Assembly: GCA_006226775.1 (NCBI GenBank) | Contig: SBGD01000063.1 | Coordinates: 1 to 64,000 of the forward strand | Source of the DNA: Paracoccaceae bacterium | GTDB taxonomy: Bacteria; Pseudomonadota; Alphaproteobacteria; Rhodobacterales; Rhodobacteraceae | Direction of reading: 5' to 3' | Length of the DNA stretch: 64,000 nucleotides | Shown here: positions 1 to 9,448 of the stretch, one piece after another | Layout: each line of letters opens with the position of its first letter | Numbering within the stretch: the first letter of the stretch is position 1 | Notes under the pieces: generated by a model | Databases searched by the model: none | Seen by the model: only the letters and a program-made list of their open reading frames with translations | Told to the model about the DNA's origin: nothing | Program-made: the position numbers and the translations under genes

Positions 1-192
1 TCCCCCGCCCCTCGGCCATTTCCCCGCAACAGCCCCCTCCCCAGCGCCCCCTGCTCTTCATCTTGCCGATAAACTCCGGGGGGTCTGGGGGGCTGGCCCC
101 CCAGCCGGTCGACCTGCGCAGGCACGGCGAAACCAAAGCGCCCCCAGATGACGCCGATCCCGGCCCTCCGTCATCGGAAACGGTGCCCCCGC
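1..192. other. Non-coding left edge with a GC-rich hairpin
   Basis: No gene is supported here. The stretch lies downstream of the minus-strand gene ending at 193. It holds a strong inverted repeat at 85-104, with 9-base arms CTGGGGGGC and GCCCCCCAG around TG. No T-run follows on either strand, so a rho-independent terminator is not clear. A GC hairpin of this kind may still mark the 3' end of the minus-strand transcript. Confidence 0.5.
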
Positions 193-1113
193 TCAGGACC
201 GCCGGTCGAGCCGATAGACGCGCCGCGCCGTGTCGGAGAAGATCGCGCGCAGCACCGGTGCCGGTTGATCGCCCAGCACCTCGCGCAGCTGCTCGAACTG
301 GCGGGACAGCGGGCAATTGACGCTCTCGACCGGCAGGTTGGAGCCGTAGAGAACACGCTCCGGCCCCAGGCAGGCCAGAAGATGCGCGACATGGGGTTTC
401 AGCACAGCAGCCCGCCAGCCCCGGTCGACGGTCCAGAGCCCCGACAGTTTCACACAGACGTTCGGCACGGCGCCGAGGGCGCCGAGTCCCGCGCGCCAGG
501 CATCCGCGTTGCCGGGAGTATCGGGCTCGAGGGTTGCGAAATGGTTGAGAACGATGCTCAGGCCGGGATGCGCCAGGGCCAGGTCGCGCACCTCGGGCAG
601 TTGCGCGGGAACGACGACACATTCGAGGCACAGGCGGTTTTCCTCCAGAAGCGGCAGGAGGGCGCGAAACCGCTCTTCGGCCAGCACGCCGGGCCTGTCC
701 GCCACGCGCCAGCGTCCGGCCACGTCCCAGGCCACCGGCGTGCGGATGCCGCGCAGCGCCGGATAGGCCAGGTGCCCGGCGATCTGCGCCCTTGCATCGG
801 CGGCGCAGAGATCGACCTCGGCGACGATGGCATGGGGCCAGCCGGTGGTGTCGGCGAGATGCTGCAGCCAGCGGGTTTCCTCGACCGGATCGGCGGCGCC
901 GCAATTGGCCTGCACATGCACGCTCGCGGTCAGCGGCAGCGCGCCGAACGCCGCCAGGTGATCCGCCGGCAGGTAATTGCGGCGGATCGCGGACTTGTCG
1001 CCGAAGCGCGCGGGCGGCGCCTCGGGCGCGAGCCAGCGATAGGGAAAGCGCGCGAGATCCCAGAAGTGGTGATGCCCGTCGACCAGCGCGATCCCGTCCA
1101 GCCAGCCCGCCAT
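193..1113 (-). CDS. Amidohydrolase-family lactonase (L-fucono/L-rhamnono-lactonase-like)
   Basis: Predicted cytoplasmic TIM-barrel metal hydrolase of 306 residues, of the COG3618 type that opens sugar-acid lactones. Seen: an HxH metal motif near the N-terminus (H14, H16, followed by FWD), an NHF motif in the middle, and a C-terminal GSNLPVES segment that corresponds to the GSNFPVD signature of this subfamily. The ATG at 1113 gives the usual length of about 300. The gene is last in a minus-strand run LacI, Gfo/Idh, SDR, lactonase. Inferred role: hydrolysis of an aldonolactone made by a sugar dehydrogenase in 6-deoxy-hexose catabolism. Exact substrate is not readable. Confidence 0.8.
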   Translation of the reverse strand: MAGWLDGIALVDGHHHFWDLARFPYRWLAPEAPPARFGDKSAIRRNYLPADHLAAFGALPLTASVHVQANCGAADPVEETRWLQHLADTTGWPHAIVAEVDLCAADARAQIAGHLAYPALRGIRTPVAWDVAGRWRVADRPGVLAEERFRALLPLLEENRLCLECVVVPAQLPEVRDLALAHPGLSIVLNHFATLEPDTPGNADAWRAGLGALGAVPNVCVKLSGLWTVDRGWRAAVLKPHVAHLLACLGPERVLYGSNLPVESVNCPLSRQFEQLREVLGDQPAPVLRAIFSDTARRVYRLDRRS

Positions 1114-1115
1114 GC

Positions 1116-1856
1116 TCAGTAGGTCGCCCGGCCGCCCGACAGGTCGAAGACCGAGGCGGTGGTGAAGCTGTTCTCGGGCGAACAGAGCCAGGCGATCATC
1201 GCCGCCGCCTCGTCGAGTTCCAGGAACCGCCCGCGGGGGATTTTCGACAGCATGTAGTCGATGTGCTCCTGCTTCATCTGGTCGAAGATCCGGGTGCGCG
1301 CCGCGGCGGGGGTCACGCAGTTCACCGCGATGTCCTTGTCCGCCAACTCCTTGCCCAGCGATTTGGTCAGCCCGATGACGCCGGCCTTCGACGCGGAATA
1401 GGCGCTGGCATTGGGGTTGCCCTCCTTGCCCGCGACCGAGGCGATATTGACGATGCGGCCATAGCCCTGGCGCGTCATCGTCGGCACCACGACGCGGTTG
1501 ACGTGAAAGGTGCCCAGCAGGTTGATCTCGGTGATGGCGCGGAATTCCTCGACCGGGTAGTCGGCCAGCGGGCCGTTCGATCCGGCGATGCCGGCGGAAT
1601 TCACGAGGATATCGGCGCGCCCGGTCTGCTCCAGCGTGGCCTGCATCGCGGCCTCGACGCTGGCCCAGTCCGCGACATCGACCGCGCAGGCAAAGGCGCC
1701 GCCGCCGATCTCCTGCGCGGCTTCGTCGGCCAGCGCCTTGTCGCGGTCCCACAGCGCAAGGCGGGCGCCGCCCTTGGCAAGGCGGTTGGCGACGGCGCGG
1801 CCAATGCCCTGGGCGCCCCCTGTGACGATGGCGGTCTGGTTGTCGAACTGGGTCAT
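1116..1856 (-). CDS. Short-chain dehydrogenase/reductase (sugar or keto-deoxy-sugar-acid dehydrogenase)
   Basis: Classical SDR of 246 residues, NAD(P)-dependent. Seen: cofactor motif TGGAQGIG at 12-19, NSAG near 86-89, catalytic S140, Y153 and K157 (YSASK), and a C-terminal SGGRATY typical of FabG/KDGDH-like enzymes. The start ATG at 1856 overlaps the stop of the upstream gene in an ATGA. In the comparable Sphingomonas L-rhamnose and L-fucose pathways, SDRs oxidise either the sugar or the 2-keto-3-deoxy acid. With an FAH-type diketo-acid hydrolase at 11848 the second role is attractive, but the sequence does not decide. Confidence 0.85.
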   Translation of the reverse strand: MTQFDNQTAIVTGGAQGIGRAVANRLAKGGARLALWDRDKALADEAAQEIGGGAFACAVDVADWASVEAAMQATLEQTGRADILVNSAGIAGSNGPLADYPVEEFRAITEINLLGTFHVNRVVVPTMTRQGYGRIVNIASVAGKEGNPNASAYSASKAGVIGLTKSLGKELADKDIAVNCVTPAAARTRIFDQMKQEHIDYMLSKIPRGRFLELDEAAAMIAWLCSPENSFTTASVFDLSGGRATY

Positions 1857-2926
1857 TCTGCGGCTGCCTTTTCGGATGGGTTGATGATCTGTTCCGCCCC
1901 GCCGGACTTGCCGGAGGTGACGATGGCGTGAAGCGCTTCGACGGCGCGGGCGCCGACATGGCCGGGACTTTCGTTGTGCCCCTGCCCCAGCGCAATGTCG
2001 ACCAGCCGATGCGCCGGGCCTTCGCAACTGTAGGTCCAGGCATCGGCGGGCACCTCGGCCACGCGACCCGCGCCGCCGGGCAGTTTCAGCACCAGCCGCT
2101 GGGTCTCGATATCCAGCAGCACCGAGCCGTGGCTGCCGTAGATCCGCAGGTCGACCTCGAAGCCGTGGCCCTGCGGCACGCCGCAACTGCCCGAGAAGAC
2201 GCCCGTCGCGCCATTGGCAAAGCGCACGGCGGCGGCGTCATGCAGGTCGATCGTCGAAGGCGCCTCGAAAAGCATCGCGCGCACCGCGGCACAGCGCAGG
2301 TCGGTCAGCCAGAACAGGATGCCGAGCGCGTGCGAGAGCTGCCCGTAGGCATAGCCGCCGCCCTGGTCGGGCGCCTCCCAGGTGCTGCGCTCGGGCTGGA
2401 TGGCGACATGGCGCCAGTTGGCCAGTTCTCCGCCGGAAAAGATCGACCGGGTGAAGGACGCCATGTGACAGACCACATGCTCGATCTCGCCGATTTCGCC
2501 GATCATCCCGCGCATCTCGTCCAGCCCGGGCTTGTAGTTCCAGCCGTAGGCCACCAGCAATTCGCGGTCGGCGCGGCGGGCCACATCGACCAGGTCCCAG
2601 GCCTCGCCCGGATCAAGGCACATCGGCTTTTCCACCAACACATGACAGCCCTTTTCGAGGAAGGCCCTGGCCTGTTCGTAATGCAGGTTGTGCGGCGAGG
2701 AGATCACCGCGATGTCGATGTCGCGCTCGAGCACCTCGCGCCAGTCCTCGGTGGCGAAGGCAAAGCCGAATTCGTCGCGGATCAGGTCCAGTTCCTTGCG
2801 GCCGAGGCGGCAGACCGAGTCCAGAACCACTTCGGGGCGGCTGGCCAGCACGGGGATGTGCATCCGATAGGCGAAATGCCCGGCGCCGATGATCGCCGCC
2901 TTCACGGCATCCTTGGGGTGGGTCAT
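1853..2926 (-). CDS. Gfo/Idh/MocA-family oxidoreductase
   Basis: 357-residue NAD(P)-dependent sugar or inositol-type dehydrogenase. Seen: N-terminal Rossmann motif GAGHFA at 14-19 and the family signature EKPM at 99-102, followed by the C-terminal alpha/beta substrate domain. It overlaps both neighbours by ATGA junctions, so it is translationally coupled inside the LacI operon. Its presence next to an SDR gives the locus two candidate sugar dehydrogenases. Substrate unknown. Confidence 0.85.
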   Translation of the reverse strand: MTHPKDAVKAAIIGAGHFAYRMHIPVLASRPEVVLDSVCRLGRKELDLIRDEFGFAFATEDWREVLERDIDIAVISSPHNLHYEQARAFLEKGCHVLVEKPMCLDPGEAWDLVDVARRADRELLVAYGWNYKPGLDEMRGMIGEIGEIEHVVCHMASFTRSIFSGGELANWRHVAIQPERSTWEAPDQGGGYAYGQLSHALGILFWLTDLRCAAVRAMLFEAPSTIDLHDAAAVRFANGATGVFSGSCGVPQGHGFEVDLRIYGSHGSVLLDIETQRLVLKLPGGAGRVAEVPADAWTYSCEGPAHRLVDIALGQGHNESPGHVGARAVEALHAIVTSGKSGGAEQIINPSEKAAAE

Positions 2927-3942
2927 GTGCTTTCCCTGATTTGAAGGTGATAGCCGAGGTCATGAGTGCGCGGGATGTCGGTGACACCCTCGAGCCGCGC
3001 CATCACCAGTTCGGCGGAGGTCTCGCCAATGGCGCGGCCCTTGATCTGGACGGTGGTCATCGGCACCGGCAGGATTGCCGAGAGGCTGAGATCGCCGAAG
3101 CCGGCAATCGCCACCTCGCCCGGCACGTCGATGCCATTCGACAGGCACCACATCATCGCGCCATGGGCGGGCAGTTCCGCCAGAAAGAAGATCGCGTCGG
3201 GCGGGTTCTTGCGCGCCATGAGCTTGGGGAGCAGCGCGACGCCGCCCTCCAGCGTGGCGGGGTTGTCGAACTCGACGATGGTATCGGCATCGACGCTGCG
3301 CCCGGCGGCGCGCATGGCGTCGATGAAGCCGCGCGTCCGGTCCTCGGCCTGGTCGTTATGGGCCGCGGCGCCGCCGACCATGACGATATTGTCGTAGCCG
3401 CGCCCGATCAGGTAGCGGGTCATGTCCACCGCGGCGGCGTAGTTGTCGAACCCCACCGCGCAATCCATCACGCGGTCGCGCAGGTTCCAGGCCTCGACCA
3501 CCGGGCCGGCGAACTTGCCCAACAGCTTGCGCGTGGTCTCGGTATGGGAAAAGCCGGTGACGATGATCGCATCGGCCTGCCGCGCGATGAAGGTGCGCAC
3601 CGCCTCCTCTTCCTTTTGTGGCGACCAGTCGCTGACCGCGAGCAGCATCTGCTGCTTGCGCGGCTCCAGCACATGGCTGACGCCCTGGGCGAAATCGGCA
3701 AAGAGCGAGCTGGCCAGGATCGGCACCACGACCCCGATCATGTCCGAGCGTTGCGACACCAGCGAGCGCGCGGTGAGATTGGGAATATAGCCGATCTCGT
3801 CTATCGTGCGCTGGATCTTCGCGCGGGTGTCGGCATGCACGGTCTCGGGCTGGCGCAGCGCGCGCGACACGGTGATCAGCGACAGGCCCGAGGCCTTCGA
3901 GACGTCCTTGAGCGTCACCTTCCTGTTGTCGCCTTGCGCCAT
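2923..3942 (-). CDS. LacI-family transcriptional regulator
   Basis: 339-residue repressor with an N-terminal helix-turn-helix (VTLKDVSKASGLSLITVSRA, residues 9-28), hinge, and periplasmic-binding-like effector domain. The start ATG follows a clear GGGAGG ribosome site. It is the first gene of a minus-strand unit and is divergent from the ABC importer starting at 4132. The 189-bp space between them carries two identical palindromic repeats (4031-4047, 4074-4090), which are the obvious candidate operators. Likely effector: a sugar or sugar-acid handled by the cluster. Confidence 0.9.
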   Translation of the reverse strand: MAQGDNRKVTLKDVSKASGLSLITVSRALRQPETVHADTRAKIQRTIDEIGYIPNLTARSLVSQRSDMIGVVVPILASSLFADFAQGVSHVLEPRKQQMLLAVSDWSPQKEEEAVRTFIARQADAIIVTGFSHTETTRKLLGKFAGPVVEAWNLRDRVMDCAVGFDNYAAAVDMTRYLIGRGYDNIVMVGGAAAHNDQAEDRTRGFIDAMRAAGRSVDADTIVEFDNPATLEGGVALLPKLMARKNPPDAIFFLAELPAHGAMMWCLSNGIDVPGEVAIAGFGDLSLSAILPVPMTTVQIKGRAIGETSAELVMARLEGVTDIPRTHDLGYHLQIREST

Positions 3943-4029
3943 TCACGGCCTCCCTTTCGGCATCCTGCCCCTGCATCCGCCCCGACCCTGCGCGAGAGTG
4001 GCGGCGAAGGCAATGCTGCAAAATTTCCA

Positions 4030-4057
4030 TTGACATACGAATATCATTGGCTCTAAC
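4030..4057 (+). promoter_or_regulatory. Candidate promoter of the sugar ABC operon
   Basis: A perfect -35 TTGACA at 4030-4035, a 16-bp spacer, and a -10-like TCTAAC at 4052-4057 (4 of 6 consensus bases). The -35 box is embedded in the first operator-like repeat, so a bound repressor would block polymerase. Promoter strength and start site are inferred. Confidence 0.5.
4031..4047. promoter_or_regulatory. LacI-type operator, copy 1
   Basis: TGACATACGAATATCAT, identical to the sequence at 4074-4090. The central 16 bases form an imperfect palindrome centred on CG (12 of 16 positions symmetric), the usual architecture of LacI-family operators. It overlaps the -35 box of the ABC operon promoter. 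Confidence 0.65.
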
Positions 4058-4073
4058 TTCCGTCAACAGTGAA

Positions 4074-4090
4074 TGACATACGAATATCAT
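4074..4090. promoter_or_regulatory. LacI-type operator, copy 2
   Basis: Second exact copy of the 17-base sequence, 43 bp downstream of the first (about four helical turns). That places both sites on the same face of the DNA and would suit cooperative binding or a short loop. It lies between the predicted promoter and the start codon at 4132. Confidence 0.65.
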
Positions 4091-4131
4091 CGCAGTTCCC
4101 GCGTCGCGGGCCATCAGAGAGGGAGGACAAG

Positions 4132-5448
4132 ATGTCAAATTCAATCAGCCGCCGCAGGTTTCTGGGCACCACAGCCGCCGCCGCGGGCGCCGCGGCGTTT
4201 CTGCCCGGCGGCGCGCGCGCCGCATCGGGCGAGATCTCGGTCTGGAAGTTCGGCGGCACGCCGCAGGAGGTCGAGCAATGGGCGCTGCGCAATGACGCCT
4301 TCACCGCGGCCCACCCGGACGTTGGCCTGAACTACTCCTATTTCAACGGCCAGATCCGCCGGCAGAAGATCCTCGCGGGCTTCCAGACCAACCGCCTTGC
4401 CGACGTGATCATCGCCTTCGGCCAGGACATCCCGGAATTCGCCGGTTTCGGCATGCTGCAGCCGCTCGACGACATCGCCGGCGACAAGCTGGCGGGCTGG
4501 AAGGACCGCATCGTGCCCGAGGTCTACGAATCGGGGATGCACGATGGCAAGCTCTACGCCCTGCCCACCTATGTCGACATGGCGAGCTTCCTCGCCATCA
4601 ACCTCGACGCGCTGGAAGAGGCCGGGTTCGACCGCCCGCCCGAGACCTGGGCCGAGGTGCGCGAATACGCCAAGGCCATGACCAGGCCCGACCGCCCCGG
4701 CATCGCCTTTCCGGCCACCACCGCGCCGGTCGACATCAATATCTTCGAGGGCCTCGCCTATGCCAACGGCGGCCGCGTCTTCGACGAGGAGACCGGCAAG
4801 GTCACGCTGAACGACAAGGGCGTCGTCGATGCGCTGCAATTCTATGTCGACCTGATCAAGGACGGCTCCACCCCCGCCGCCACCTCGCTGACCGAGACCT
4901 TCTTCCGCGACACCGCGCAGCTTTTCGGCCAGGGCCGTTCGGCCATGTGGATCGGGCTGTCCTGGCTCAACACGCCCTGGGGCGTGAACGAGGATGTGCG
5001 CTGGACCGGCGTGCCATTCCCGCGCCCGGATGCGCCCTCGGGCAGCTATGAACCGGTCAGCGCGATCATGGACGGCACCGCCATGCTGATGGTCTCGTCG
5101 CGGTCGAAGAACCCGGAAGCCGCTGTTGAATACCTCGATTTCTGGTCGCAGAACGAACAGCTCGAAATCTGGGGCGGCCAGCCCGAGATTGCGCGCATTC
5201 CGGCGGGCAAGGCGGCCTGGGACAATCCCGAACTGGCGGAAGCCTGGCCGAACTGGGTCAAGTCCTACGAGGCGGGCAAGCTCTTTGCCGGCGCCGCGCC
5301 GATGCCGCGTTTCATCGGGGTTTCGGCCATCGAATCCGCGCTCGGCACCGCGATCCAGCAGGCCGTGCTGGGGCAGAAGACCCCGCAAGAGGCGCTGGAC
5401 GAGGCCACCACCGGCGCACAGACGCAGATCGACCTGATCCGCGGCTGA
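4132..5448 (+). CDS. Sugar ABC transporter substrate-binding protein (family 1, Tat-exported)
   Basis: 438-residue extracellular solute-binding protein of the maltose/sn-glycerol-3-phosphate binding type. Seen: a twin-arginine leader starting SRRRFLG, followed by an Ala-rich hydrophobic stretch and an ARAA cleavage region, then a mature domain beginning GEISVWKFGG. The ATG at 4132 is chosen because AGAGGGAGGACAAG precedes it directly; an upstream in-frame start at 4069 would overlap the operator. First gene of a plus-strand operon running to 12690, under the LacI-type operators. Confidence 0.9.
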   Translation: MSNSISRRRFLGTTAAAAGAAAFLPGGARAASGEISVWKFGGTPQEVEQWALRNDAFTAAHPDVGLNYSYFNGQIRRQKILAGFQTNRLADVIIAFGQDIPEFAGFGMLQPLDDIAGDKLAGWKDRIVPEVYESGMHDGKLYALPTYVDMASFLAINLDALEEAGFDRPPETWAEVREYAKAMTRPDRPGIAFPATTAPVDINIFEGLAYANGGRVFDEETGKVTLNDKGVVDALQFYVDLIKDGSTPAATSLTETFFRDTAQLFGQGRSAMWIGLSWLNTPWGVNEDVRWTGVPFPRPDAPSGSYEPVSAIMDGTAMLMVSSRSKNPEAAVEYLDFWSQNEQLEIWGGQPEIARIPAGKAAWDNPELAEAWPNWVKSYEAGKLFAGAAPMPRFIGVSAIESALGTAIQQAVLGQKTPQEALDEATTGAQTQIDLIRG

Positions 5449-5484
5449 TCCCGCCCCAACTGACCCGAAAAGGAGGGCCTGACG

Positions 5485-6369
5485 ATGCTGCGAAGCGATC
5501 GATTCCTGGCGTATGCCCTGATCCTGCCCGTGGTGGCCGCCGTCGTGGCGTTCGTCGTCGGGCCCACTTACAACGTGGCCACGCTCAGCCTCACCCAGGT
5601 GGTGATGGGGCAAGAGCGCGGCTTTGGCACCCTTGGCAACTTCAAGGCGCTGGCGGCCGATCCGGTCTTCGGCCTGGTGCTGAAAAACACTGCCATCTGG
5701 ATCCTCGGCGGCACGGTGCTCTGTGTCTCCGTCGGTCTGGCGGTCGGCACTTTCCTTGCCATCGACTCGCGCCTGACCGGCTGGCTACGCGCGCTGATCT
5801 TGCTGCCTTGGGTGCTGCCGGATGTCGTCACCGCGATGGCGTGGAAATGGATGCTGCACGGTCAGGTCGGCATCATCGGCCAGACCCTGCAACAGACCGG
5901 GCTGACGGAAGGCACCATCTCCTTCATGGGCGATCCGGATCTGGTGATGTGGATGCTGGTGGTGGTGCTGATCTGGCGCAAGATGCCGCTGGTGGCGCTG
6001 ATCCTCTGTGCCGCGATCCGCGCCGTGCCGGACGACCAGGTCGAGGCCGCGCGCATGGACGGCGCCAATGCCGTCGAGCGGTTCCGCTTCGTCACCCTGC
6101 CCAATATCGCCTTTTCGCTGACCGCGGTGACCGTGATCTCGATGATCTGGATCACCGCCGAGTTCGCCCTGCCCTGGATCATGACCGGCGGCGGCCCGGC
6201 CAACGCCAGCCAGATCATGGCGACCTACATCTATCAGCAGAGCTTCGAGTTCTTCAACTGGGGCGTCGCCTCGGCCATGTCGGTGATCAACCTCGCCATG
6301 CTGGTCTCGATCGTCGCGCTCTACCTCTACATCAACCGCCGGTCCTGGGCCTCGGAGGCGTCGAAATGA
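5485..6369 (+). CDS. Sugar ABC transporter permease (MalF/UgpA type)
   Basis: 294-residue inner-membrane permease with about six hydrophobic segments and the cytoplasmic EAA loop (EAARMDGANAVERFRFVTLP) that docks onto the ATPase. An AAAAGGAGGG ribosome site precedes the start. Its stop overlaps the start of the next permease by ATGA. It pairs with the permease at 6366 and the ATPase at 8378. Confidence 0.92.
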   Translation: MLRSDRFLAYALILPVVAAVVAFVVGPTYNVATLSLTQVVMGQERGFGTLGNFKALAADPVFGLVLKNTAIWILGGTVLCVSVGLAVGTFLAIDSRLTGWLRALILLPWVLPDVVTAMAWKWMLHGQVGIIGQTLQQTGLTEGTISFMGDPDLVMWMLVVVLIWRKMPLVALILCAAIRAVPDDQVEAARMDGANAVERFRFVTLPNIAFSLTAVTVISMIWITAEFALPWIMTGGGPANASQIMATYIYQQSFEFFNWGVASAMSVINLAMLVSIVALYLYINRRSWASEASK

Positions 6370-7223
6370 ACGAACAACCCCGCACCCTTTACTGGATCTT
6401 CCTGAGCCTCGTGGGCCTCGTGATCTCGCTCTACGTGCTTTTCCCAGTCTTCTGGCTGTTCCTCGCGTCGTTCAAGACGCAAGCGGAACTGGCACAACTG
6501 CCGATCAGCTTCTGGCCCGAGGCCCCCACCTTCGACGCCTACAAGGCGCTGTTCTCGCCCACCCACCAGAAGGGGCAATTGCTCGACTGGCCGCAACTGA
6601 TCGGCAACAGCTTCTTCATTGCCGTCAGCTCGACCATCATCGTCTTGGTCTTCGGCACGCTGGCGGGCTACGCCTTCTCGCGGCTGAATTTTCCGGGCCG
6701 GGACCTGATCCTCGGCGGGCTCTTGATCAGCCGGATGTTCCAGGGCGCGGCACTCTTGTTGCCGACCTACCGGCTGATGTCGATGATCGGCCTGCAGGAC
6801 AGTCTGATCGGCCTGGTGCTGCTCTACTCCGCCTTCGGCCTGCCCTTCGCCACATGGATCATTGCCTCGAGCTTGCGCGAAATCCCCCGCGAGTTGGAGG
6901 AAAGCGCGATGATCGACGGCGCGAGCCGGTTGCAGAGCATGGTCATGGTGGTGCTGCCGCTGGCCACGCCGGCGCTGATCACCGCCGCCATGTGGCACTT
7001 CGTCGGCGCCTGGTCGGAGTTCGCCTTTGCCTCGATCCTGCTGGAATCCAACGACCACAAGACCGTGACCATCGGGTTGGCCAGCTTTGTCGAGCTCTTC
7101 ACGCTGGAATTCCAGTACGTCGGCGCCGCCGCCACCATCGTGGCCCTGCCGATCATGCTGATCTTCCTCTTCGGCCAGCGCTACTTCACCCGGGGCCTTC
7201 TGGCCGGGGCGGTGAAGGGATGA
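6366..7223 (+). CDS. Sugar ABC transporter permease (MalG/UgpE type)
   Basis: 285-residue second permease of the importer. Seen: an N-terminal membrane segment with a VFPVFWLFLASFKT-like start typical of MalG relatives, and an EAA loop (ELEESAMIDGASRLQSMVMV). ATGA overlaps on both sides join it to the partner permease and to the enolase-family gene. No odd features. Confidence 0.92.
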   Translation: MNEQPRTLYWIFLSLVGLVISLYVLFPVFWLFLASFKTQAELAQLPISFWPEAPTFDAYKALFSPTHQKGQLLDWPQLIGNSFFIAVSSTIIVLVFGTLAGYAFSRLNFPGRDLILGGLLISRMFQGAALLLPTYRLMSMIGLQDSLIGLVLLYSAFGLPFATWIIASSLREIPRELEESAMIDGASRLQSMVMVVLPLATPALITAAMWHFVGAWSEFAFASILLESNDHKTVTIGLASFVELFTLEFQYVGAAATIVALPIMLIFLFGQRYFTRGLLAGAVKG

Positions 7224-8374
7224 AGATCACTTCGGTCAGCGCGCGGGCGGTGGACTGCGGCTTCAACGCGCAGAAGCTGCAGACCTCCCGCGTCGCCTCG
7301 CCCATGTCGCGCTTTGCCCGCTTTGCCGAGCAACGGGCAAGCTGGATGTGGCCCACCAAGAAGGTCTTCGTCCGGGCCGAGGGCGAGGACGGCACCATCG
7401 GCTGGGGCTGCACCAACGGCGGCGAGATCGTCGAGATGGTGGTCAATGCGCATCTGGCGCGGCTGCTGGTGGGCGAGGATTTCGCTGACTTGGCAATGTT
7501 CAACGAGATGATGACGGCGGCGCTGTTGCCCAACGACCGCTCGGGCTTTGCCATGATGGCGGTGGCCGGCATCGACATCGCGCTTTGGGATCTGACAGCC
7601 AAGGCGAGGGGTGTGCCCCTTGTCGAGGGTCTCGGCGGCGCGGGGGGCGAGACGCTCCCCGTCTATATCACCACCCCGCGCCCCGAGGCATTTTCCGGTG
7701 GCCGCTGGCCCGGGCTGAAAGCCGCCGCCCCTTTTGGGCCGGAGGCCGGTGAGGAGGGACTGGAGGCCAATGTCGCCCTGATGCGCCGCTTTGCCGAGGC
7801 CGCGGGGCCGGATGTGCCGATCATGATCGATGCCTTCCTCGCCTGGGACGCCGATTACACCCTGCGCTTTGCCGAGGCCTGCAAAGGTCTGCCGATCAGC
7901 TGGATCGAGGATCCGATCCACCCGCAGGACATCGAGGGCCTGCAGAAGATCCGCCGCGAGATGGACGCGGGCATCGCCCTCGCGCTCGGCAACTTCGCCT
8001 TCTCGCGCGCCGATTGCGCCGACCTTCTGCGCTCTGGCGTGGTGGGCGTGCTGCAACCGGATGTGGCCTGGGCTGGCGGCATCACCGAAACACGGCGCAT
8101 CCTCGCCATGGCCGAAGAGGCCGCGACTCCGGTGATCCTGCACAACACCTGCGAACAGCCCTGGGCACTGGCGCTGGCCGCTGCCTGTCAGGCCGATGCG
8201 CTGGTCGAATGCGTCGACCGGGGCGAGACCTCGCCGCTTTACGAACTCATGGGGCCGCGCCCCGACATCAAGGGCGGCAGCGTGGCCGTTCCGCTTGACC
8301 CGGAGGGCAACCGCCCGCCGCAGATCGCGCTGAAGGCATTCGAGCCCGGCGCAAACCACACCAAGGGAGGTTAA
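7220..8374 (+). CDS. Enolase-superfamily sugar-acid dehydratase (L-rhamnonate-dehydratase-like)
   Basis: 384-residue mandelate-racemase/muconate-lactonizing family protein. Seen: an N-terminal capping domain with SPMSRFARF, matching the SPMSKY-type segment I recall from E. coli L-rhamnonate dehydratase. Metal ligands appear as MIDAF (Asp) and WIEDP (Glu), with Asn in LALGNFAF at the third position, where RhmD has Glu; Asn is also used by glucarate dehydratase. QPDVAWAGG and ILHN provide the catalytic Asp/His pair. It lies between permease and ATPase genes, so import and dehydration are co-expressed. Substrate assignment (L-rhamnonate or a relative) is inference. Confidence 0.78.
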   Translation: MKITSVSARAVDCGFNAQKLQTSRVASPMSRFARFAEQRASWMWPTKKVFVRAEGEDGTIGWGCTNGGEIVEMVVNAHLARLLVGEDFADLAMFNEMMTAALLPNDRSGFAMMAVAGIDIALWDLTAKARGVPLVEGLGGAGGETLPVYITTPRPEAFSGGRWPGLKAAAPFGPEAGEEGLEANVALMRRFAEAAGPDVPIMIDAFLAWDADYTLRFAEACKGLPISWIEDPIHPQDIEGLQKIRREMDAGIALALGNFAFSRADCADLLRSGVVGVLQPDVAWAGGITETRRILAMAEEAATPVILHNTCEQPWALALAAACQADALVECVDRGETSPLYELMGPRPDIKGGSVAVPLDPEGNRPPQIALKAFEPGANHTKGG

Positions 8375-8377
8375 CCG

Positions 8378-9448
8378 ATGGGATCCGTCGCACTCAGAAA
8401 CATCCGCAAATCCTATGGCGCCGTCGAGGTGCTGCACGGCATCGACCTCGACATCCAGGACGGCGAATTCACCGTGCTGGTCGGCCCCTCGGGCTGTGGC
8501 AAGTCCACCCTGCTGCGCTCGATCGCCGGGCTGGAGACGATCAGCGGCGGTGACATCGCCATCGACGATGCGGTGATCAACACGCTGGTCCCCAAGGACC
8601 GCGACATCGCCATGGTGTTCCAGAACTACGCGCTCTACCCGCATATGACCGTGGCGAAAAACATGGGGTTTTCCCTGCGTCTGGCCAGGCAATCCCAGGC
8701 CGAGATCGACCGCAAGGTGAAGGCCGCTGCCGAGATCCTCGACCTGACCGCCCTGCTCGACCGCTACCCCCGCCAGCTCTCCGGCGGTCAGCGCCAGCGC
8801 GTCGCCATGGGCCGCGCCATCGTGCGCGATCCCAAGGTGTTCCTGTTTGACGAGCCGCTGTCCAATCTGGATGCCAAGCTGCGGGTGCAGATGCGTTCGG
8901 AAATCAAGGAGTTGCACCAGCGGCTCAAGACCACGACCATCTATGTCACCCACGACCAGATCGAAGCCATGACCATGGCCGACAAGATCGTCGTCATGCG
9001 CGGCGGCCATGTCGAACAGATCGGCACCCCGCTCGAGCTTTACGACACCCCGGCCAGCGTCTTTGTCGCCGGGTTCATCGGCTCGCCGTCGATGAACTTC
9101 GTGGCCGCCAGCGCCGAGGGCGGCATGCTGCGCATCGCCTCGGGCGAGGTGCTGGGGCCGGTGACGGGTGATGTCTCATCTGGCCGCGAGGTGATCGCCG
9201 GGTTCCGCCCCGAGGACATTCGCCTGTCGGATACCGGCATCGGCGCCCGTGTCGCGCTGATCGAACCCACCGGCGCCGAGACGCAACTGACCCTGCGCAC
9301 CGGCGATGCCTCGATCATCATGACCACGCGGGACCGGATCACCCAGTCCGTGGGCGACACCGTTCATTTCAGCGTCCCGGCGGACAAGCTGCATTGCTTC
9401 GATGCCGCCTCGGAGCTGAGCCTCACCAACCGGACCCGCCCGCAATGA
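8378..9448 (+). CDS. Sugar ABC transporter ATP-binding protein (UgpC/MalK type)
   Basis: 356-residue ATPase. Seen: Walker [10 protein letters not shown] at 36-44, Q-loop [11 protein letters not shown], signature LSGGQRQR, Walker [15 protein letters not shown], switch His in YVTHDQIEA, and a C-terminal TOBE-like regulatory region from about residue 240. It is the motor for the permeases at 5485 and 6366. Its stop overlaps the next start by ATGA. Confidence 0.95.
   Translation: MGSVALRNIRKSYGAVEVLHGIDLDIQDGEFTVLVGPSGCGKSTLLRSIAGLETISGGDIAIDDAVINTLVPKDRDIAMVFQNYALYPHMTVAKNMGFSLRLARQSQAEIDRKVKAAAEILDLTALLDRYPRQLSGGQRQRVAMGRAIVRDPKVFLFDEPLSNLDAKLRVQMRSEIKELHQRLKTTTIYVTHDQIEAMTMADKIVVMRGGHVEQIGTPLELYDTPASVFVAGFIGSPSMNFVAASAEGGMLRIASGEVLGPVTGDVSSGREVIAGFRPEDIRLSDTGIGARVALIEPTGAETQLTLRTGDASIIMTTRDRITQSVGDTVHFSVPADKLHCFDAASELSLTNRTRPQ

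Noticed and set aside
85-104. Rho-independent terminator at the left edge
   Set aside because: The stem is strong but lacks a T-run on both strands, so only a GC-rich hairpin is reported.
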